Positions 18,633-28,430 of a stretch of 44,575 bases of DNA are shown one piece after another. Under the pieces are notes generated by a model that worked only from the letters and a program-made list of their open reading frames with translations, made no database searches and was not told the origin of the DNA. Every line of letters begins with the position of its first letter. Within the stretch, counting starts at the first letter, position 1. The DNA comes from an uncultured Prevotella sp. (GTDB taxonomy: Bacteria; Bacteroidota; Bacteroidia; Bacteroidales; Bacteroidaceae), in contig CAMOQW010000004.1 in the NCBI GenBank assembly GCA_946623195.1, forward strand, positions 1-44,575, given 5' to 3'. The position numbers and the translations under genes were made by a program.

Positions 18633-20669
18633 TTACCATCGTCTGAATAGTTCTATTGTAAATTTCATGCTGAGTTCCTGGAATTTGTAGTTGAGGAAGC
18701 TGGCAAAGATGCCTGTCGAGAAGAAGCGGTTAGTAAAGCCATAGCCCAGTTCTGTGTAGGCATGAGTGTTCTCGATGCTGAGGATGCTGGCATAGAGTCG
18801 CTCTTTCTCAATATATCGTCCTGCCCAAGGCAGCCACGTGAGAGCCAGCATGGGCGACTCGTAGGAGATGTGGCCCCGCAGGTAGTAGTCGGAAGCGTTG
18901 TACCACCGGCTGTCCAGCAGTTGGAACTGTCCGGTGTAGTCGTCTTCCCAGCCCGTAGGGAGGTTGTTGTCGTGGAAGTTGGTGAAGTCGACAAAGTAGT
19001 CGGTACTGCGGTGGGTGTAGAATCCGGCTCCGCCACGTACGTTGAGGTAGCGCATACAAGGCAGTTTTTGCTTGTATGAGGCATCCAGCTCCCACCGCTC
19101 ATAGTTGAGATTGGATCGCATCACGTTCTGTATGCTCCGTTCGTAGTTGACGGTCAGCAGGGGTCCCGTCGCCCAGGGGGTGATGTGTAGTGCCAGCATA
19201 GGCGCGAAGCTGCGATACTCTTCAGGGCGCCCCAGTTCGCGCATGAGCGTGCGGTTGCCGGAGCGGCGCCGGTGGTAGACGATTCCCGTCGTAATCTCCA
19301 GCCAGTCGAACGCCTCCACATTGTTGAGCAGCGTGACCGATTCGTCCTTGAACTCCGGTACGTCGAACGTTTCGCCCATCTGCTTGTGGATGTCGTCTAC
19401 CAGCGCTCCGTTTGAGATGCGGTTGCCGTTGGCCCACGTGATTTGTGCATAGCCGTTGCGCTTGGGGTTGTAGGTCATGCGTAGCGGCATTTCATAGTAG
19501 AATTGCTTGAGTTTGAAGTTGTAGCCCAGTTGCGGGTTCAGCGTCAGATATCGGTTGGCGTTCCAGTTGTAGCGAAATCCTAACCTGATTTTGTAGCTAA
19601 CGCCTCGGCTGCCGTGATAGCCCAGATAGAGGGGGTTCAGAAGTGGCGACACGTAGACCGATACGGCACCGGTTTTAGCGTGGGTGCTGCTGATGAGGTT
19701 GTCGCCGATGACGTCCCACAGGAATTCCACTATGCGGTTCGGTCGTCGCTGGCTTGTGGTGTCTTCAGCCACCGAGTCGGCCCGTTCGTGGGCTTGCTGT
19801 AGTGAGTCGCGCTGCAGGTAGATGTCTTCCTCAGACTTTTTCAGCGGTATGGGGCGCAGCGTACCCATCACTTCCCGGCTGTCAAGATTTTCGAGCGAGT
19901 CGGGCAGTTGGGTCTGGCAGTTGTAGACTGCCGAGAAAGTGGCGTTCACCTTGTTGCCCAGCATTTTGAAGCGTGCCTCGGTGATACAGCGTTCGGGCAG
20001 CTGGTCGTCGATGCTCTCTCGATTCATGACGGCCGTCACCTTGAAGTTTACCATGTCAAATTCTCCCTCGAAGACGACGTTGAGCAGCTGACCCGTGTTG
20101 AAGTTGACCATGGCGTGGCCGCTGACGAGCTGTGTGTTCTTGATGTGCGGCTTGAAGCGCACGATGACGATGTCCTTTTCGTCGGTGGGGCTGACGCGAT
20201 AGCTGTAATAGAAGCGGTTGGCCCGATGGAATGGTGACAGCATCTCGTCGTTGTAGATGCTCATCCCGTAGAGGTTGGGGGTGATGTATTTCGCCACGTT
20301 CGACATGGTGAAACGGTTGTGGGGAATGGTGCCGCACACCACCAGCCTGTCCAGGTCGAAGTCGCTGATTTTTCGGAATCTCACCTTGCAGTATGACTCG
20401 CCGATGAAGGTGCGGTCGCCACGTGCTACGGTGTACATGTTGGGCACCAGGAATAGGGTAGGGTTGCGCTTCGGAACATTAAATGTATAGCGCAGATACA
20501 TGTTCTGTTCCAGTCCGTTGACCGAACGGGTGTAGTTGCGCCGGTAGCTCCATATTCTTTTCAGCACCAGCGAGTCAAGGCTGGTACGTGAAAAACAGAT
20601 GCTGGGCATGAGAGTCATCATGCCCAGCATCAGTAAACTTATGGTTGCTATGCGTAGCTTCAGATTCAC
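18633..20669 (-). CDS. DUF5686-type outer-membrane protein
   Basis: About 678 residues from the proposed GTG start. The N-terminus MNLKLRIATISLLMLG...CFS reads as a signal peptide. Residues following contain the DUF5686-like soluble region (GHAMVNFNTGQLLNVVFEGEF). The C-terminal half is rich in aromatic, alternating strands and ends in Trp (ELFRRW), as expected of an outer-membrane beta barrel. Unlike many relatives it lacks an N-terminal carboxypeptidase-regulatory domain. The start is uncertain. The ATG at 20702 lies within the promoter. GTG at 20669 is 4 nt after the -7 box and gives a good signal peptide. ATG at 20630 would cut the signal. Function unknown. Confidence 0.75.
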   Translation of the reverse strand: MNLKLRIATISLLMLGMMTLMPSICFSRTSLDSLVLKRIWSYRRNYTRSVNGLEQNMYLRYTFNVPKRNPTLFLVPNMYTVARGDRTFIGESYCKVRFRKISDFDLDRLVVCGTIPHNRFTMSNVAKYITPNLYGMSIYNDEMLSPFHRANRFYYSYRVSPTDEKDIVIVRFKPHIKNTQLVSGHAMVNFNTGQLLNVVFEGEFDMVNFKVTAVMNRESIDDQLPERCITEARFKMLGNKVNATFSAVYNCQTQLPDSLENLDSREVMGTLRPIPLKKSEEDIYLQRDSLQQAHERADSVAEDTTSQRRPNRIVEFLWDVIGDNLISSTHAKTGAVSVYVSPLLNPLYLGYHGSRGVSYKIRLGFRYNWNANRYLTLNPQLGYNFKLKQFYYEMPLRMTYNPKRNGYAQITWANGNRISNGALVDDIHKQMGETFDVPEFKDESVTLLNNVEAFDWLEITTGIVYHRRRSGNRTLMRELGRPEEYRSFAPMLALHITPWATGPLLTVNYERSIQNVMRSNLNYERWELDASYKQKLPCMRYLNVRGGAGFYTHRSTDYFVDFTNFHDNNLPTGWEDDYTGQFQLLDSRWYNASDYYLRGHISYESPMLALTWLPWAGRYIEKERLYASILSIENTHAYTELGYGFTNRFFSTGIFASFLNYKFQELSMKFTIELFRRW

Positions 20670-20673
20670 GACC

Positions 20674-20705
20674 CCAAAAGTACAAAAAATATTTGGAGCC
20701 ACAAA
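20674..20705 (-). promoter_or_regulatory. Promoter of the DUF5686 gene, TTTG-N19-TACTTTTGG
   Basis: On the minus strand the -33 TTTG is at 20705-20702 and the -7 box TACTTTTGG at 20682-20674, 19 nt apart. Only four bases separate the box from the GTG at 20669, so the transcript may be leaderless. Confidence 0.7.
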
Positions 20706-20709
20706 ACTT

Positions 20710-21582
20710 TTAGCCTAAATATTTCATCAAGATGCGTGCATTGCCCGAATCGCGCAATTTGGTAATACTCTTTTCGCGAATCTGGCGTACGCGCTCACGG
20801 GTGAGTCCCAGCTGGTCGCCGATTTCCTCCAGTCCCTTCTCGTGACAGCCGATGCCGAAGCATTCGCGGATGATGGTGATTTCGCGGTCTTTCAGCACCT
20901 TCTGCAGTACGGTGTTCAGTTCCTGGGCCATCGACTCGTGGTCTACGTGGCGGTCGGTACGTGAGTCGTCGCCTGAAGCCATCACGTCGAGCATACAGTT
21001 GTCTTCGCCGTCCTGGAAGGGAGCGTCGATGGAGACATGGTGCCCGTCGGCCATCATAGACTGCGAAATCTTGTCCTCGTCCATGTTGGTGGCATCACTC
21101 AGTTCGGCAATAGAGGGGTGGCGCTGGTTCTCCTGCTCGAAGCGGTTGATTTCGTGGCTGATTTTGTTCAGCGAACCTACCTGGTTCAGCGGCAGTCTCA
21201 CGATACGGCTCTGCTCGGCTATAGCCTGCAGGATGGACTGTCGAATCCACCATACGGCGTATGAAATGAACTTGAAACCACGGGTTTCGTCAAACTTCTG
21301 TGCGGCCTTGATCAAGCCAATGTTACCCTCATCAATCAAGTCAGTCAGAGTCAGTCCCTGATGCTGATACTGCTTGGCTACAGATACTACGAATCGGAGG
21401 TTGGCAGTTACCAACTTGTCCTTGGCGCGCTCGCCTTCAGGTCCGCCCTTGCGTATCTTCTGAGCCAGCTCGATTTCTTCGTCGATGCTGATCAGAGGCG
21501 CACGGCCGATTTCCACCAGATACTTGTCCAGTGCTTCACTTGAGCGATTCGTAATACTCTTCTGAATCTTTAATTGTCTCAT
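20710..21582 (-). CDS. rpoD: Primary RNA polymerase sigma factor (short Bacteroidetes type)
   Basis: 290 residues. Region 1.2 begins almost at once (SEALDKYLVEIGRAPLIS), with no region 1.1. Region 2 has LRFVVSVAKQYQHQGLTLTD and the highly conserved FDETRGFKFISYAVWWIRQ, which contains the -7 element contacts. Region 3 follows, then region 4 with the helix-turn-helix GLEEIGDQLGLTRERVRQI. This is the known housekeeping sigma architecture of Bacteroidetes, which reads TTTG/TAnnTTTG promoters such as those in this window. It is monocistronic-looking: 73 nt of leader follow its -7 box, and a separate promoter for the downstream gene sits at its 3' end. Confidence 0.95.
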   Translation of the reverse strand: MRQLKIQKSITNRSSEALDKYLVEIGRAPLISIDEEIELAQKIRKGGPEGERAKDKLVTANLRFVVSVAKQYQHQGLTLTDLIDEGNIGLIKAAQKFDETRGFKFISYAVWWIRQSILQAIAEQSRIVRLPLNQVGSLNKISHEINRFEQENQRHPSIAELSDATNMDEDKISQSMMADGHHVSIDAPFQDGEDNCMLDVMASGDDSRTDRHVDHESMAQELNTVLQKVLKDREITIIRECFGIGCHEKGLEEIGDQLGLTRERVRQIREKSITKLRDSGNARILMKYLG

Positions 21583-21607
21583 CTTTTACTCCTTAATTTT
21601 CTTCTAA

Positions 21608-21664
21608 ACACCTGAAAATCAATTAGGTGTGTGTGGTAATACCTTTAAAAGCGGTGCAAAGTTA
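21608..21664 (-). promoter_or_regulatory. rpoD promoter (-7 TAACTTTGC) and leader hairpin
   Basis: The minus-strand -7 box TAACTTTGC is at 21664-21656. No clean TTTG is seen 19-21 nt upstream. The leader holds a 6-bp hairpin, ACACCT (21608-21613) with AGGTGT (21625-21630). Confidence 0.55.
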
Positions 21665-21718
21665 CGAAAAAAAGCGATAGGTTGTACTCCTTAGGTTGAA
21701 TATTTAACTTAAAAAACT

Positions 21719-22975
21719 TTAATTCTTCTTGGGCTTCTTGCCGCCTTTGTGGTTTCTGCCTCTTGGTTTGCCGCCCCGTCTGCGTCCTCCCCGTCCGCGC
21801 GAACTCTTGTGTGGCGCCGATGTGCGGTATTCGGGGCCTGCCCCTAACTCTTCGGGCATGGCATTCTTGGTGATCTCGCGTTCCAGGAATCGCTCTATGT
21901 CCGAGAAATAGCGCATGTCGCTCTCGCTGACCATGGTGATGGCAATGCCGTCGCGCTGTGCGCGTGCGGTACGTCCGATGCGGTGTACGTAGTCTTCGGC
22001 ATCACGTGGTACGTCGTAGTTGATGACGCAGAGGATGTCGTCGATGTCTATGCCGCGTGCCACGATGTCGGTGGCTATGAGCACGCTCACCTGTCCGGCC
22101 TTGAAGCGATACATCACGTCGTCGCGCTCGGCCTGGCTCAGGTCAGAGTGCATGGCTGCACAGTTGATGTGCATGTGTTTCAGTTCGCGGGTGATGTCCT
22201 TCACCTTGTCTTTCTTGCCGCAGAAGATGATGACCCGTTCCAGTTCGCCGGCCTTGAAGAGATGGCGGATGATGCCCAGTTTCTGTGGTTCGTAGCAGAC
22301 GTAGGCCGACTGCTGTATTTTCTCAGCCGGTTTTGACACGGCAATCTTCACCTCTACAGGATTATTTAATAAGGTACGCGCGAGCTGTTGTATCTTGTTG
22401 GGCATGGTGGCCGAGAACATGATGGTCTGGTGGTTGGCAGGCAGCATCTTGGCGATCGACAGGATGTCGTCGGAGAATCCCATGTCGAGCATCCGGTCGG
22501 CCTCGTCGAGCACGAAGAAGCTCAGCTGGCTGAGGTCGAGGTGTCCCATGCGGATGTGCGACAGCAGGCGTCCCGGGGTGGCAATGACCACGTCGGCCCC
22601 CATCCGGAGTCCTTTGGTTTCTGTGTCGAAGCGTCCGCCGTCGTTGCCGCCATAGACGGCTACCGACGAGATGCCGTCCAGATAGTAGCCGAAGCCCTGC
22701 ATGGCCTGGTCTATTTGCTGTGCCAGTTCGCGTGTGGGCGACATGACGATGCAGTTGACGGCATCCTTGGGGTAGTCGCCGTCGTCGATCATGGAGAGAA
22801 TGGGCAGCAGGTAGGCCGCTGTCTTGCCTGTTCCCGTCTGTGCTACGCCAATGAGGTCGCGTCCGTCCAGTATTTCGGGGATGCAACGCTCCTGGATGGG
22901 TGTCATCTCCTCGAAGTGCATGTCGTAGAGTGCATCGAGTATGTTGTCGTTCAAATAGGTTTCTTCAAATGTCAT
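21719..22975 (-). CDS. DEAD-box RNA helicase (RhlE/CsdA-like)
   Basis: ATP-dependent RNA helicase, 418 residues, probably in ribosome assembly or RNA turnover. The Q motif region EEMTPIQERCIPEIL, Walker A AQTGTGKT, VLDEADRMLD (DEAD), FSATMP (SAT), and YVHRIGRTARAQRDG (motif VI) are all intact. The C-terminal tail is strongly basic and glycine-rich (RGRGGRRRGGKPRGRNHKGG), typical of RNA-binding extensions. The ATG at 22975 starts the conserved domain. An upstream in-frame ATG at 23020 would translate through a repeat array (23007-23037) and is rejected. No recognisable promoter is seen just upstream, so it may be read from the permease transcript. Confidence 0.92.
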   Translation of the reverse strand: MTFEETYLNDNILDALYDMHFEEMTPIQERCIPEILDGRDLIGVAQTGTGKTAAYLLPILSMIDDGDYPKDAVNCIVMSPTRELAQQIDQAMQGFGYYLDGISSVAVYGGNDGGRFDTETKGLRMGADVVIATPGRLLSHIRMGHLDLSQLSFFVLDEADRMLDMGFSDDILSIAKMLPANHQTIMFSATMPNKIQQLARTLLNNPVEVKIAVSKPAEKIQQSAYVCYEPQKLGIIRHLFKAGELERVIIFCGKKDKVKDITRELKHMHINCAAMHSDLSQAERDDVMYRFKAGQVSVLIATDIVARGIDIDDILCVINYDVPRDAEDYVHRIGRTARAQRDGIAITMVSESDMRYFSDIERFLEREITKNAMPEELGAGPEYRTSAPHKSSRGRGGRRRGGKPRGRNHKGGKKPKKN

Positions 22976-23006
22976 CTTTGTTGTTTTCGATTTTCTGTTT
23001 TTTCCC

Positions 23007-23037
23007 TTATCACTTATCACTATTCACTTATCACTTA
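23007..23037 (-). repeat. TAAGTGA-type heptamer array starting on a stop codon
   Basis: On the minus strand the permease stop TAA begins a run of four 7-nt units (TAAGTGA, TAAGTGA-like ATAGTGA, TAAGTGA, TAAGTGA) followed by TAAGGG. The 7-nt period places TAA in all three frames. A similar array with TAAGCNG units follows the HU-like gene at 39614. Confidence 0.7.
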
Positions 23038-24224
23038 ATTCGGAGCTTGTCTGTAGCAGAAGTAGGCGATAAACAGATATAGTATATTCGGCACCCATGC
23101 AGCCAGCAGGGGCGGTGTGTCGGCGTTGATGGCGAAGGTGGCGCTGATGGTTTGCAGCAGGATGTAGGAGAACGACAGGGCCAGTCCGATGCCCAGGTAT
23201 AGTCCCATGCCGCCCTTTCGCTTGCGCGACGACAGCGATACGCCGATGAGAGTCAGTATGAACGAGGCGAATGACGATGCTATTCGCTTGTGGTATTCCA
23301 CCTCGTACTGCACGACGTTGCTGGAGCCTCGTGCCTGCTGTTTCGAGATGTAGCGCAGCAGTTCCGGCGACGTGAACGTTTCCTGCTGTCCTCCTGAGAA
23401 CACCAGGTCCATGGGTTCCATCTGTATGAGCGTGTCAATTTCGTTGCCGCTGGTGATTTGCTCGCGCATGCCCTTCAGCGTGCGTATCTTGTAGTTGCGT
23501 GCCTTCCAGTGGTAGCGCTCTTCGGCAATGGTGTCATACTGGATGACGGAGGCGTTCATCTGGCTGACCAGTTTCTTGTTCTCAAACTTGTACAGGGCAA
23601 AGCCATAGCCCGTCTTGCGGATGTCGTCGTATTGCGATATGTAGGCCACCACGCCACGGTCCACCATCAGCTGGATGTTGGAGGCCGAAGTGTTTTTCTT
23701 GTTGTTCTTGTAGAGCGATTCGAAGTCGTGGCGCACCACGGTACCCTTCGGTATGACGTAGGCCCCCAGGTAGAAGTTGAGCGCGGCGATGAGTGCTGCC
23801 GAAATGAAGTAGGGCCGCAGCAGCCGCTTGAAACTCATGCCGCTGGCCAGCATGGCGATAATCTCGGAGTTGCCGGCCAGCTTCGAGGTGAAGAAGATGA
23901 CGGCGATGAATACGAACAGCGGCGAGAAGAGGTTGGCGAAGTAGGGCACGAAGTTGGCATAGTAGTCGAAGACGATGGCGCGCAGCGGTGCATGGTAGTT
24001 GGTAAACTTGGCCAGGTTCTCGTTGACGTCGAAGACGATGCTGATTGATATGATGAGCAGGATGGAGTAGATGTATGTTCCGACGAACTTGCGGATGATG
24101 TACCAGTCCAGCCTTTTGACATGCCGGAAGGGATTCAGCTTGCGCATCCATGCCATTTTCTGCCACGGTATGCTTCTCCACATCCTGCGAATGCTCCATG
24201 CCTGGTGTTTCAGTAGTCTCTTGT

Positions 24225-24228
<4 letters not shown>
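23035..24228 (-). CDS. LptF/LptG family lipopolysaccharide export permease
   Basis: 397-residue inner-membrane protein of the YjgP/YjgQ family, which with LptB drives LPS from the inner membrane. It has predicted transmembrane helices near the N-terminus (FVGTYIYSILLIISISIVFD), in VPYFANLFSPLFVFIAVIFF, LRPYFISAALIAALNFYLGA, and three towards the C-terminus, with a periplasmic jelly-roll region between. The ATG at 24228 overlaps the tgt stop (ATGA) and gives a basic 40-residue extension before the usual start context RLDWYIIRKF. An alternative start is at 24147. F and G paralogues cannot be separated by sequence here. Confidence 0.88.
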
Positions 24229-25367
<1,139 letters not shown>

Positions 25368-25391
25368 CTTGAGGCGTGGTGGGCAGTTTCT

Positions 25392-27884
25392 TTACTCTTC
25401 ACTTTTTTCTTTCTTGTTCTCTTCCTGGATGGTGAAGTCCAGCGGATGTTCCACGACTTCGTCGGTCAGGGCGAAGTCCCAGACGTCCTTCACGTTCTCC
25501 ACATAGTGGAAGGTGACGCCCTTCAGGTACATTTCGGGTATTTCGTTGATGTCCTTCTCGTTCTCCTGACACATCACGATGTCGGTGATGCCGGCCCGCT
25601 TGGCAGCCAGTATCTTTTCCTTGATGCCGCCTACGGGCAGCACCTTTCCGCGCAGCGTGATTTCGCCGGTCATGGCCGTGTTCTTGCGCACCTTGCGCTG
25701 GGTGAGCGCCGAGGCTATGGAGGTGGCGATGGTGATGCCTGCCGACGGGCCGTCCTTCGGCGTGGCGCCTTCGGGCACGTGGATGTGGATGTTCCAGTTG
25801 TCGAAGATGCGGTAGTCGATGCCCAGCACGTCGACGTGGGCCTTCACGTATTCCAGGGCTATCACGGCACTTTCCTTCATCACGTCGCCCAGGTTGCCCG
25901 TCAGCGTCAGCTTGGCGCCCTTGCCCTTCGACAGCGATGTTTCGATGAACAGTATTTCGCCGCCTACGCTGGTCCATGCCAGTCCGGTCACCACGCCGGC
26001 ATAGCTGTTGCCCTGATAGATGTCGCGGTAGAAGGGGGGCTTGCCCAGCAGGTCCTCAATCTCGGTGGGCGTGATTTTCAGGGGCAGCGGGGTGCCGTCC
26101 TGGCTGCCATTGCCCATCACCCTCTTGTATGCCAGTTTGCGCATGGCCTTGTTGATTTGCTTTTCCAGCTGGCGCACGCCGCTCTCGCGGGTGTACTGCT
26201 CGATGATTTTCTCGATGGCGGCCTTGTTGAAGGTCAGCTTCTTGTCCGTCAGTCCGGTGTTCTCCTTCTCCTTGGGTATCAGGTGGCGCTTGGCAATCTC
26301 GTATTTCTCTTCCGTGATGTATCCGCTCACCTCAATGATTTCCATGCGGTCCAGCAGGGGGCGGGGAATGGTGCCCAGGTTGTTGGCCGTGGCTATGAAC
26401 ATCACCTTCGACAGGTCGTAGTCTACGTCCAGATAGTTGTCGTGGAAGGCTCCGTTCTGCTCCGGGTCCAGCACTTCGAGCAGCGCCGAGGCGGGGTCGC
26501 CGTTATGGGTGTTCTGCGTCACCTTGTCGATTTCGTCCAGTATGAATACGGGGTTGCTGGAACCGGCCTTCTGGATGCTCTTGATGATGCGGCCGGGCAT
26601 GGCCCCGATGTAGGTGCGGCGATGGCCGCGGATTTCGGCTTCGTCGTGCAGTCCGCCTAACGACACGCGCACGTATTTGCGCTTCAGGGCGTCGGCTATC
26701 GACTTGCCCAGCGACGTCTTGCCCACGCCCGGCGGGCCGTACAGGCAGAGGATGGGGCTCTTCAGGTCGCCGCGCAGCGACAGCACGGCGATGTATTCCA
26801 GTATGCGCTCCTTCACCTTCTCCATGCCGTAGTGGTCGCGGTCCAGTATTCTGCGGGCACGGTCCAGGTTCATGTCGTCCTTGGTGTATTCTCCCCAGGG
26901 CAGCCCCACCAGCGTCTGCAGGTAGGTCAGCTGCACGTTGAAGTCGGGCGAGTTCTGGTTCACCTGGTCCAGCTTCTCCACCTCCTTGTAGAAGTATTTC
27001 TCTATTTCCTCGGGCCATTTCTTCTTGCGGGCCTTGTCCAGCAGGTCTTTCTTCTCCGGCGTGTTCTCGTTGCCCATTTCGGCCTGCAGGTTCTTGATTT
27101 GCTGCTGCAGGAAGTAGTTGCGCTGCTGTTCGTCAATGTCGTCGCGCGTCTTGTTGCGTATGTCCAGACGCAGCGTCTGCAGGTGGATTTCGCGGTTTAC
27201 GATGCGCATGGTGCTGAACAGTCGCTCCTTCAGCGAGTCGAGGCTCAGCAGGGTCATCTTGTCCTTGATGCTGAAGGGCATGTTCGAACAGATGAAGTTC
27301 ATGGCCATGATGCCGTTGCCCACGTTCTTGATGGCAAACACGGCATCCTCGGGAATCTCGTCGCTCATCTGGATGTATTCCGACGTCTGGGAGCGCAGGT
27401 CCTCGATGGCGGTCTTGAACTCTACGTCGTTGCGGTCGGGCGAAATCTCCGGAGCCGTGGCCACGCGGCCTATCAGGTAGGGCTTGTATTTCACCAGGTC
27501 CAGCAGTCGCAGGCGCCCCAGGCCCTGCACGATGGCCGTCAGGTTGCCGTTGGGCAGCGTCAGCGTCTTCAGCACCTTGGCAAACACGCCGATGTCGTAC
27601 AGGTCGGCGCGGATGGGCGATTCCACCTCCGGGTCGCGCTGGCATACCACCCCGATGATGGTGCCTCCTTTCTCGGCCTTGTGGATGAGCGACATGCTGG
27701 AATCGCGGCCTATCAGGATGGGCGATACCACTCCCGGAAACAGCACCAGATTCCTCACGGCCAGAATGGGCACGCTGTCTGGCATCTCCATATTGGTCAG
27801 GTCGCTGTAGTCGCCCTCTACGTCGGCAATCATAGAAATCGACCTGTTCTTATTATCCATATACATAGTAATCTTCTCTTCCAT
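25392..27884 (-). CDS. lon: ATP-dependent protease Lon
   Basis: Cytoplasmic AAA+ serine protease for misfolded and regulatory proteins, about 830 residues. It shows the N-terminal LON substrate domain ([20 protein letters not shown]), a coiled-coil linker, Walker [11 protein letters not shown], Walker B FILDEIDK, sensor segments, and the protease domain with catalytic Ser in [13 protein letters not shown] and Lys in [14 protein letters not shown]. The acidic C-terminal tail ends in Lys/Glu repeats. The ATG at 27884 is only 8 nt from the -7 box. ATGs at 27866 and 27860 are alternatives; a TTG at 27896 falls inside the box and is rejected. No CIRCE element is seen. Confidence 0.95.
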   Translation of the reverse strand: MEEKITMYMDNKNRSISMIADVEGDYSDLTNMEMPDSVPILAVRNLVLFPGVVSPILIGRDSSMSLIHKAEKGGTIIGVVCQRDPEVESPIRADLYDIGVFAKVLKTLTLPNGNLTAIVQGLGRLRLLDLVKYKPYLIGRVATAPEISPDRNDVEFKTAIEDLRSQTSEYIQMSDEIPEDAVFAIKNVGNGIMAMNFICSNMPFSIKDKMTLLSLDSLKERLFSTMRIVNREIHLQTLRLDIRNKTRDDIDEQQRNYFLQQQIKNLQAEMGNENTPEKKDLLDKARKKKWPEEIEKYFYKEVEKLDQVNQNSPDFNVQLTYLQTLVGLPWGEYTKDDMNLDRARRILDRDHYGMEKVKERILEYIAVLSLRGDLKSPILCLYGPPGVGKTSLGKSIADALKRKYVRVSLGGLHDEAEIRGHRRTYIGAMPGRIIKSIQKAGSSNPVFILDEIDKVTQNTHNGDPASALLEVLDPEQNGAFHDNYLDVDYDLSKVMFIATANNLGTIPRPLLDRMEIIEVSGYITEEKYEIAKRHLIPKEKENTGLTDKKLTFNKAAIEKIIEQYTRESGVRQLEKQINKAMRKLAYKRVMGNGSQDGTPLPLKITPTEIEDLLGKPPFYRDIYQGNSYAGVVTGLAWTSVGGEILFIETSLSKGKGAKLTLTGNLGDVMKESAVIALEYVKAHVDVLGIDYRIFDNWNIHIHVPEGATPKDGPSAGITIATSIASALTQRKVRKNTAMTGEITLRGKVLPVGGIKEKILAAKRAGITDIVMCQENEKDINEIPEMYLKGVTFHYVENVKDVWDFALTDEVVEHPLDFTIQEENKKEKSEE

Positions 27885-27892
27885 AATGGGCT

Positions 27893-27925
27893 GCAAAGGT
27901 ACGGATTATTTTCGACATAGGCAAA
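27893..27925 (-). promoter_or_regulatory. lon promoter, TTTG-N20-TACCTTTGC
   Basis: On the minus strand TTTG (27925-27922) and TACCTTTGC (27901-27893) are 20 nt apart. The -33 element is inside the left arm of the large inverted repeat at 27913-27985, so a hairpin or bound dimer there would affect it. Confidence 0.85.
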
Positions 27926-27985
27926 TAAATCCCCCGTTTTTCTTTGCCGTACGGAGGATTTATTTGCCTTTGTTTGCCTATGTCG
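27913..27985. repeat. Large inverted repeat upstream of lon
   Basis: The left arm (27913-27932) is 20 nt and reappears inverted in the right arm (27956-27985) without mismatch, except that the right arm has an extra 10 nt (TTTGTTTG with flanks, 27969-27976). It spans the lon -33 element and the end of the smalltalk transcript. No T tract follows. Confidence 0.8.
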
Positions 27986-28011
27986 CTGCTTGTAGGATGT
28001 TTTGAGCGGGG

Positions 28012-28101
28012 CTACATCATCGTGACTTCGCCTGCTGCGCCCAGTATGGCGGCAATGATGTAACCGAGCACCTTGAGAATAGTTTTCCATGTCTTGTTCA
28101 T
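28012..28101 (-). CDS. Smalltalk mini-protein
   Basis: A 29-residue ORF beginning MNKTWKTILKVLGYIIAAIL. It matches the pattern of the smalltalk proteins of Bacteroidetes: a short charged start, the W-K-T-I-L-K segment, then one hydrophobic helix. The function is unknown. In other Bacteroidales such genes often lie next to an HU-like gene, a DUF3987/primase module and an amidase. Here the HU-like gene is 11 kb away on the other strand, with the restriction-like operon and the primase module in between. It has a perfect promoter (28191-28223) and an 85-nt leader containing an A11 run on its strand. Confidence 0.75.
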   Translation of the reverse strand: MNKTWKTILKVLGYIIAAILGAAGEVTMM

Positions 28102-28190
28102 AATCGTTGTGTGTTTTTTTTTTTGATGGGTTAATAAATGTGAGTTAATCGTGTGTGTTTCATGGTATTAGACTACCTTTCAATTACCCT

Positions 28191-28223
28191 ACAAAGGTAC
28201 GAAAAAATCCTGAGACTGCCAAA
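28191..28223 (-). promoter_or_regulatory. Smalltalk promoter, TTTG-N20-TACCTTTGT
   Basis: Minus strand: TTTG at 28223-28220 and TACCTTTGT at 28199-28191, 20 nt apart. The promoter supports the 29-residue ORF downstream as a real transcription unit. Confidence 0.8.
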
Positions 28224-28338
28224 TATTTGGGGCAAAAGTTTGGCAGGAAACGGAAAAACTTGTAATGTTTGCAGACATGGACAAAGACAGCTACGTCATC
28301 TTTTTTTGATTTTATTTCCTTGTTTCAGAATTATTCGT

Positions 28339-28347
28339 TATCTTTGC
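28339..28347 (+). promoter_or_regulatory. Promoter of the methyltransferase operon, -7 TATCTTTGC
   Basis: A good -7 box. The 20-nt-spaced -33 position reads TTTC (28315-28318) instead of TTTG. The inverted repeat TTTGCG-N13-CGCAAA begins inside the box and looks like an operator or 5' hairpin. Confidence 0.6.
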
Positions 28348-28420
28348 GCAATAAAAATTAACGCAAATGGTACTACTAATTGACAAGCTAACTTGTAACT
28401 ATTTGAACTACAATGTTTTA

Positions 28421-28430
28421 CCCCCCCCCC
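28421..28430 (+). repeat. C10 homopolymer in the methyltransferase leader
   Basis: Ten consecutive C lie 65 nt upstream of the first methyltransferase ATG, downstream of the promoter. A stop codon (TAA, 28481-28483) in the methyltransferase frame shows the tract is not coding for it. Confidence 0.85.

Noticed and set aside
27885..28101. CIRCE-type heat-shock operator before lon
   Set aside because: The inverted repeat present bears no resemblance to the TTAGCACTC-N9-GAGTGCTAA element.
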